Shown in pieces: positions 7,569-11,401 of a stretch of DNA of 11,401 bases. Numbering within the stretch: the stretch's first letter is position 1; each line of letters starts with the position of its first letter. Both the position numbers and the translations under genes were made by a program. Under the pieces are notes generated by a model, which was given only the letters and a program-made list of their open reading frames with translations, was not told the DNA's origin and did no database searches. Origin of the DNA: an uncultured Bacteroidales bacterium (lineage in GTDB: Bacteria; Bacteroidota; Bacteroidia; Bacteroidales; UBA3824); assembly GCA_937877455.1 (NCBI GenBank), contig CALFIU010000108.1, positions 1 to 11,401 on the forward strand, given 5' to 3'.

Positions 7569-9647
7569 TCATTTTTCTTCGCCAATAACAACGCCCCACG
7601 GCTCTATGGCGATGTCCTTGCCTAACGAAAGTTTCTGGTCGTCGAGCAGCGAGCGGCTGTCAGGGAACGGATAGGAAATTGTTTTGGTTTCATACGAATA
7701 GTTGAAAATATAATGGATTTTATGACCCGACATATTTGTGCCAGAGCGCAGGATTATCGGATATTGGTATTTGCGCTCCACAGTGGCGATGTTTTTGCGA
7801 TTGGCGGCGCGGCTGATAAGTTTCCACAGCAAATCCGCAGACGGCACAGTGCCGATGTATGTCAGATGACCTTTGCCGTATTGGTTTTCGGTAATGCAAG
7901 GCCACTTACCAAAAAACTTGTGGTCCACAGCCGCCAATGGTTTGGCTGTAGTAGGTATTAAAAATTCCATCCAAGTGTTGACGGTATTGTCGGAGGCGCC
8001 AATGTCGTTTGGCTTGAGTGTCAATGTGTTGATTGACGAATACTCCTGATAAGTAAACCCACACGCCTCGGCGAGTGGCCCCGGGGCGAGCACAGGGCGG
8101 ACGGCATTGTCGTAGTCGGTGTAGCCGCTCTTAAAAAGCATCACCACCTCGCCGCCATTCTTTACAAAGTCGCTGATTTTGAGCAACAAATCGTCAGTAG
8201 CCACATACAGCGACGGCACAAGCAGAAGGTCGTACTGCGAAAAATCTTGCATTTCAGGCTTGTCAACGGGCAAGATGTCGCACTCGATGTTTTGACGGTA
8301 AAGCGCGTCGTACATCATGTTTACCTTGTATTGGTCGTTGTCGGTGTAGGGCATGTAGTCGAGGGCGTGTTTTGAATCGTGGCTGAAGAGTATCGCCACA
8401 CGGTTTGTCTTTTTGAGGTTGACGAGCTGTCCGCCGATTTTGTCCAGTTCCTTTGCTCCTTTCTGAAACTCCCTGTACACACGGTTTGGCTGTCCGTCAT
8501 GTCCGAGTATGCCCCGCCAGTATGTTTCTTGCCCGTAATGCAATGTGCTCCAATGCCAATATTCCACCATGTTTGCGCCGCCAGACAAGAAAGCGTACAT
8601 GTTTTGGCGCAACTGTCCGTCGTATGGCGGCCATTGGTTTTGCGACGACCAGCCCGTGCCTTGGGCGTTGGTTTCGGTAATGAGAAAATTGTGGCTCTTA
8701 CTTACGGTGCGCATATAGTCGCACGAATATCCAATCCACATGCCGTCCTGACCGTTCTGCATTGTGTAATAGACATTTATGGCGGGATATTCCATCTGAC
8801 GGAACGCCTCCACTTGGTCGATGTCGTAGAAACTTGGCATAAAGCAATGCGTTATGAACTGGTCGGGACGCTTGTATTCGCTCACGAGGTCGGCCTGTCA
8901 GTTGAGGAAATCGGCGGTAACTTTGCGGTTCCAACGCTCCCACCATATTTTGTACGACGGGTTGGTAACGCCCTTTCGGTCATAAAAATCTTCCCAACGG
9001 TTGATGTTCATGCCCCAGTAGTTGAGACCCCAGCGGCGGTTGAGAGCGTCAAGGTCGTTGTTGAACTCGTGTTTGATATAGTCGCGGAAACCCTCGAAAT
9101 AATCTTGATTGTCGATTCGGCGAGCCTCCAACTCGTTATCCACTTGGTAGCCGATGATTGCGGGGTGCTGGGCGTAATGCTCCATCATCTTGCGGATTAT
9201 CCGTTCGCAATATTTTCGGTAGGTGGGGTTCATGATGTCCATGTTTTGACGGATTCCGTAATGGCTCTGTCCGCCGTCCCAAGTCTGCGACAACATCTCG
9301 GGGTGCTGCGCCGCCATCCACGAGGGAATGCTGTATGTAGGAGTTCCGAGTATCACCTTGATGCCCGCCTTGTGCAGAGCGTCGATGATACGGTCCATCC
9401 ATGCAAACTCAAATTGTCCGTCCTGCGGCTCAAATAGCGACCATGTGGATTCGCCGACACGCACCACTGTAAGCCCAGCCTCTTTCATAAGGCGAATGTC
9501 CTCGTCGAGCCTGTCTGTAGGCGTGTATTCGGCATAATACGCCGCACCGTAGAGCGGTTTGTCAAACTGATATGTCTGTGTGCTTTTCTGTGCGGACGCC
9601 GCCATGCAAAGCAGCAGACCCGCTGTCATCAATAATAGTTTTTTCAT
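7569..9647 (-). pseudogene. secreted GH42 beta-galactosidase, interrupted by one in-frame TGA
   Basis: Read through the internal stop, this is a 692-codon GH42-type enzyme of normal length. The family releases terminal beta-linked galactose. It has a signal peptide (1-19, ending AASA), a TIM barrel (~25-400), a trimerisation-type domain (~410-610) and a small C-terminal beta domain. The acid/base is E172 (GYQVDNE) and the likely nucleophile is E325 (FLITETNAQG). Codon 250 (8898-8900) is TGA; the frame is otherwise intact, and the context FLN-stop-QADLV fits a lost Trp (TGG). The two pieces are 8898-9647 (249 residues) and 7569-8897, whose first usable start would be GTG at 8885. Each holds only one catalytic Glu, so neither should be active alone. 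The start at 9647 is preferred over an ATG at 9686, because it gives a clean signal peptide and the -7 box lies at 9675-9682. A natural nonsense mutation, a sequencing or assembly error, and stop read-through all remain possible. Confidence 0.85.
8898..8900 (-). other. in-frame TGA stop splitting the GH42 gene
   Basis: The plus strand reads TCA, so the coding strand reads TGA followed by C. The same frame is open on both sides for the full length of a normal GH42 protein. The expected residue is Trp, one G-to-A change away. The gene's own terminal codon (7569-7571) is also TGA, followed by T, so TGA does act as a stop in this genome. Confidence 0.9.
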
Positions 9648-9674
9648 AGTATCAACGTTTTTTATTCGATTGCA

Positions 9675-9706
9675 CAAAGTTAGCATTACTTAACCACTTA
9701 AACAAG
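9675..9706 (-). promoter_or_regulatory. predicted GH42 promoter (CTTG-N20-TAACTTTG)
   Basis: On the minus strand, CTTG (9706-9703) and TAACTTTG (9682-9675) are 20 bp apart, one mismatch from the Bacteroidota consensus. The inferred start is near 9668, about 20 nt before the ATG at 9647. Unlike the GH43 and GH78 promoters it keeps a recognisable -33 box, so it may depend less on an activator. Confidence 0.5.
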
Positions 9707-9732
9707 GGCTTTGTCTTGATTTTCAGCGAGAT

Positions 9733-9764
9733 GTTACAAGTGGATAACAATTGGTTACAAATGG
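9733..9764 (+). repeat. tandem GTTACAA[G/A]TGG direct repeat in the GH42-GH78 divergent region
   Basis: The 11-mers at 9733-9743 and 9754-9764 differ at one base and start 21 bp apart, with a related GATAACAA (9743-9750) between them, so the three words fall about 10-11 bp apart. Related words follow at 9792 (ATTACAA) and 9830 (GTTACAA), each 38 bp further on. The 21-bp spacing is the same as in the conserved sites upstream of GH43 and GH78. This may be a second regulator site in the shared 271-bp region. Confidence 0.5.
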
Positions 9765-9829
9765 AGATATGGGCATTGTCAAAGGCGATTGATTACAAAA
9801 AAATTTTGTCAACAACGTTTTTATGGCCT

Positions 9830-9870
9830 GTTACAAATCAATATTATTGTGAAACACTTCAATACACCAT
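9830..9870 (+). promoter_or_regulatory. candidate activator site upstream of the GH78 gene
   Basis: This is the partner of the 1043-1083 block. GTTACAA (9830-9836), CAATA (9839-9843), TGAAAC (9850-9855), ATAC (9862-9865) and CAT (9868-9870) occur in the same order and spacing. Half-sites GTTACAA and GAAACAC start 21 bp apart, and the block begins 57 bp upstream of the -7 box. It ends where the -33 box would be, the usual position for an activator that contacts RNA polymerase. Confidence 0.55.
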
Positions 9871-9886
9871 GGAAAATTATGTTTTG

Positions 9887-9894
9887 TATTTTTG
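9887..9894 (+). promoter_or_regulatory. -7 promoter box of the GH78 gene (TATTTTTG)
   Basis: TATTTTTG matches TAnnTTTG, is identical to the GH43 box, and is preceded by the same TG. It lies 32 bp upstream of the start codon, so the leader would be about 18 nt. The -33 position (9863-9866) reads TACA rather than TTTG. Confidence 0.6.
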
Positions 9895-9918
9895 TAACAC
9901 AAACCAACACACTCGATT

Positions 9919-11401
9919 ATGAAACATTATATCCTGACCTTGATATTTGTAGCCGCAACGATGGTTGCAGCGGCGCAACAGGCTCGTTGGATTACTGCAA
10001 ACGACGCAGAACGCAACAGCACAAACACATGGATTGAGTTCCGCAAAGATTTCAATCTTGCCAAGAAACCCAAGAAAGCCGAAACCAAAATTGCCGCCGA
10101 TTCCAAATATTGGCTTTGGGTCAACGGCAAGTTGACAGTGTTTGAAGGTTCGCTCAAACGCGGACCCAACCGCACAGACACGTATTACGACAATATTGAC
10201 CTTGCGCCATATCTCCAAAAAGGACATAACGACGTGCGGCTGCTGCTGTGTTACTTCGGCAAGCCGGGGTTCTCCCACATCAACAGCGGACAATCGGGCG
10301 TCATCTTCGATTCGCCATCAATCAGACTTTGCAGCGACTCTTCATGGCTGAGCCAACGCCTAAAAGTATATCAGACCTGCGGCGAGCCATATACGAATTT
10401 CAGGTTGTCGGAATCCAACATCCGTTACGACGCACGGCTCGAAAACCAAAGCGACCTTCGCCCATCACTCGAAATCGGCACATGGAACTCTGGCGCATGG
10501 GGCAAACTTGTAGAACGTCCGATTCCCCAGTGGCGAGATTATGGCATTAAGTCAACCTCCAACTACGACACCACGGAGGACACACAAGGCAACACAATAC
10601 TCTCCGTCCGTCTGCCATACAATATGCAGTTGACCCCATACATCGACCTTGCCGACCCCGACGGGGCAACAACAATTCGCCTTGAAACCGACCACGTATG
10701 GGGCGGCAGTGCCGAGTGCGTGAGGGCTGAATACATCACAAAACAAGGTCGTCAGCAATATGAATCGCTCGGCTGGATGAACGGCGAAATATTGAGGGTA
10801 ATCTATCCGAAATCGTCAAACGTAACAATCCACGCCATCGGTTACCGAGAAACTGGCTACGACTGCGATTTTGAAGGTTCGTTTTCATGTTCCGACACGA
10901 CAATCAACCGTTTTTGGCGCAAGGCAATGCGCACTCTCTACGTCAACATGCGCGACAATTATTTTGACTGTCCCGACCGTGAACGCGCCCAATGGTGGGG
11001 TGATGCCACTATCCTCATGGGACAGAGTTTCTACCAACTCTCGCCACGTGCAAATATGTTGATGCGCAAGGCGATACATCAGTTGGTAGATTGGCAGAAA
11101 GACAACGGCGTAATCTATTCGCCCATACCTGCCGAAAATTGGGATCAAGAACTGCCCGCACAATCGCTCGCCTCGATAAGCACCTACGGTTTTTGGTATT
11201 ATTATATGCACACCGGCGACACAGCCACAATGAATTATGTATATCCCGCCATGCGGCGTTACCTTGAGGTTTGGACGCTCGACGAGGACGGACTCACAGG
11301 CTACAGGGACGGCGGCTGGCCGTGGGGCGACTGGGGAACGGATGTCGATATGCGCCTGATACTGGCTGCGTGGCACTACCTGGCCCTGCAGTCGGCCATC
11401 A
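9919..11401 (+). CDS. secreted GH78-like alpha-L-rhamnosidase (3' partial)
   Basis: The frame runs open from ATG 9919 to the window edge (494 codons seen). It begins with a signal peptide (~1-19, MKHYILTLIFVAATMVAAA, cut before Gln). Residues ~22-140 form an N-terminal beta-sandwich like that of Bacteroidota rhamnosidases (NTWIEFRKDF, then YWLWVNGKL). More beta domains follow. From about 330 the alpha/alpha-barrel catalytic domain begins, with the hallmark DCPDRERAQWWGD at 350-362. Classical GH78 enzymes have DCPxRxERxGWxGD; here the motif is one residue shorter and E355 is kept, so this is probably a separate subgroup. The family removes terminal alpha-L-rhamnose from pectins, arabinogalactans or glycosides. 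The C-terminal half of the catalytic domain is not in the window. It is transcribed divergently from GH42 and shares its promoter architecture with GH43. I see no lesion in the visible part. Confidence 0.85.
   Translation, partial: MKHYILTLIFVAATMVAAAQQARWITANDAERNSTNTWIEFRKDFNLAKKPKKAETKIAADSKYWLWVNGKLTVFEGSLKRGPNRTDTYYDNIDLAPYLQKGHNDVRLLLCYFGKPGFSHINSGQSGVIFDSPSIRLCSDSSWLSQRLKVYQTCGEPYTNFRLSESNIRYDARLENQSDLRPSLEIGTWNSGAWGKLVERPIPQWRDYGIKSTSNYDTTEDTQGNTILSVRLPYNMQLTPYIDLADPDGATTIRLETDHVWGGSAECVRAEYITKQGRQQYESLGWMNGEILRVIYPKSSNVTIHAIGYRETGYDCDFEGSFSCSDTTINRFWRKAMRTLYVNMRDNYFDCPDRERAQWWGDATILMGQSFYQLSPRANMLMRKAIHQLVDWQKDNGVIYSPIPAENWDQELPAQSLASISTYGFWYYYMHTGDTATMNYVYPAMRRYLEVWTLDEDGLTGYRDGGWPWGDWGTDVDMRLILAAWHYLALQSAI

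Noticed and set aside
8898..8900. TGA read as tryptophan through a changed genetic code
   Set aside because: The same gene ends in TGA at the normal family length, the other Trp codons I checked are TGG, and reassignment would not be expected in this phylum.
8379..9437. 352-codon + strand open frame opposite the GH42 gene
   Set aside because: It is antisense to clear GH42 coding sequence and has no domain or promoter of its own. It spans the GH42 TGA, but this is explained by frame choice.
9716..10037. Small + strand open frames (9716-9922, 9789-10037) in the GH42-GH78 region
   Set aside because: They run through the promoter elements and into GH78 in another frame, with no recognisable product.

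Overview
The window looks like a Bacteroidota chromosome, most likely a Bacteroidales polysaccharide degrader from a gut-type habitat. Three things point there. It encodes a one-protein hybrid two-component sensor-regulator of the kind typical of this phylum. It has secreted or lipid-anchored glycoside hydrolases. Its upstream regions carry Bacteroidota-type promoter elements (TAnnTTTG at -7, TTTG near -33) and no obvious Shine-Dalgarno sequences.

Layout, left to right. (1) 1-1025, + strand: the 3' part of a PD-(D/E)XK nuclease of the Rpn/transposase-associated type, with an in-frame 21-bp tandem repeat encoding a short coiled coil. (2) 1026-1144: a regulated-looking promoter. (3) 1145-2722, +: a GH43 lipoprotein with a CBM6-like C-terminus. 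(4) 2731-6702, -: a 1323-residue hybrid two-component regulator (HTCS), converging on the GH43 gene with an 8-bp gap. (5) 6703-6825: the HTCS promoter, whose -7 box sits in the spacer of a 17-bp-arm inverted repeat. (6) 6826-7423, -: a hicAB toxin-antitoxin pair. (7) 7424-7568: the hicAB promoter with another long inverted repeat. (8) 7569-9647, -: a secreted GH42 beta-galactosidase-like gene interrupted by one in-frame TGA. (9) 9648-9918: a 271-bp divergent regulatory region. (10) 9919 to the window end, +: a secreted GH78-like alpha-L-rhamnosidase, cut by the window edge.

How it fits together. GH43, GH42 and GH78 activities with an HTCS suggest depolymerisation of a rhamnose-, galactose- and arabinose-containing glycan, such as rhamnogalacturonan I side chains or an arabinogalactan; this is inference. 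No SusC/SusD pair is visible, so this may be an edge or satellite of a polysaccharide utilisation locus.

The strongest new signal is regulatory. The GH43 and GH78 promoters align without gaps over 65 bp (1043-1107 and 9830-9894, 40 identical by hand count). Both carry the same TATTTTTG box, and both have a tandem GTTACAA/GAAAC half-site pair, 21 bp apart, starting exactly 57 bp upstream of that box. This is a good candidate for the HTCS activator site, although the sequence alone does not name the protein that binds it.
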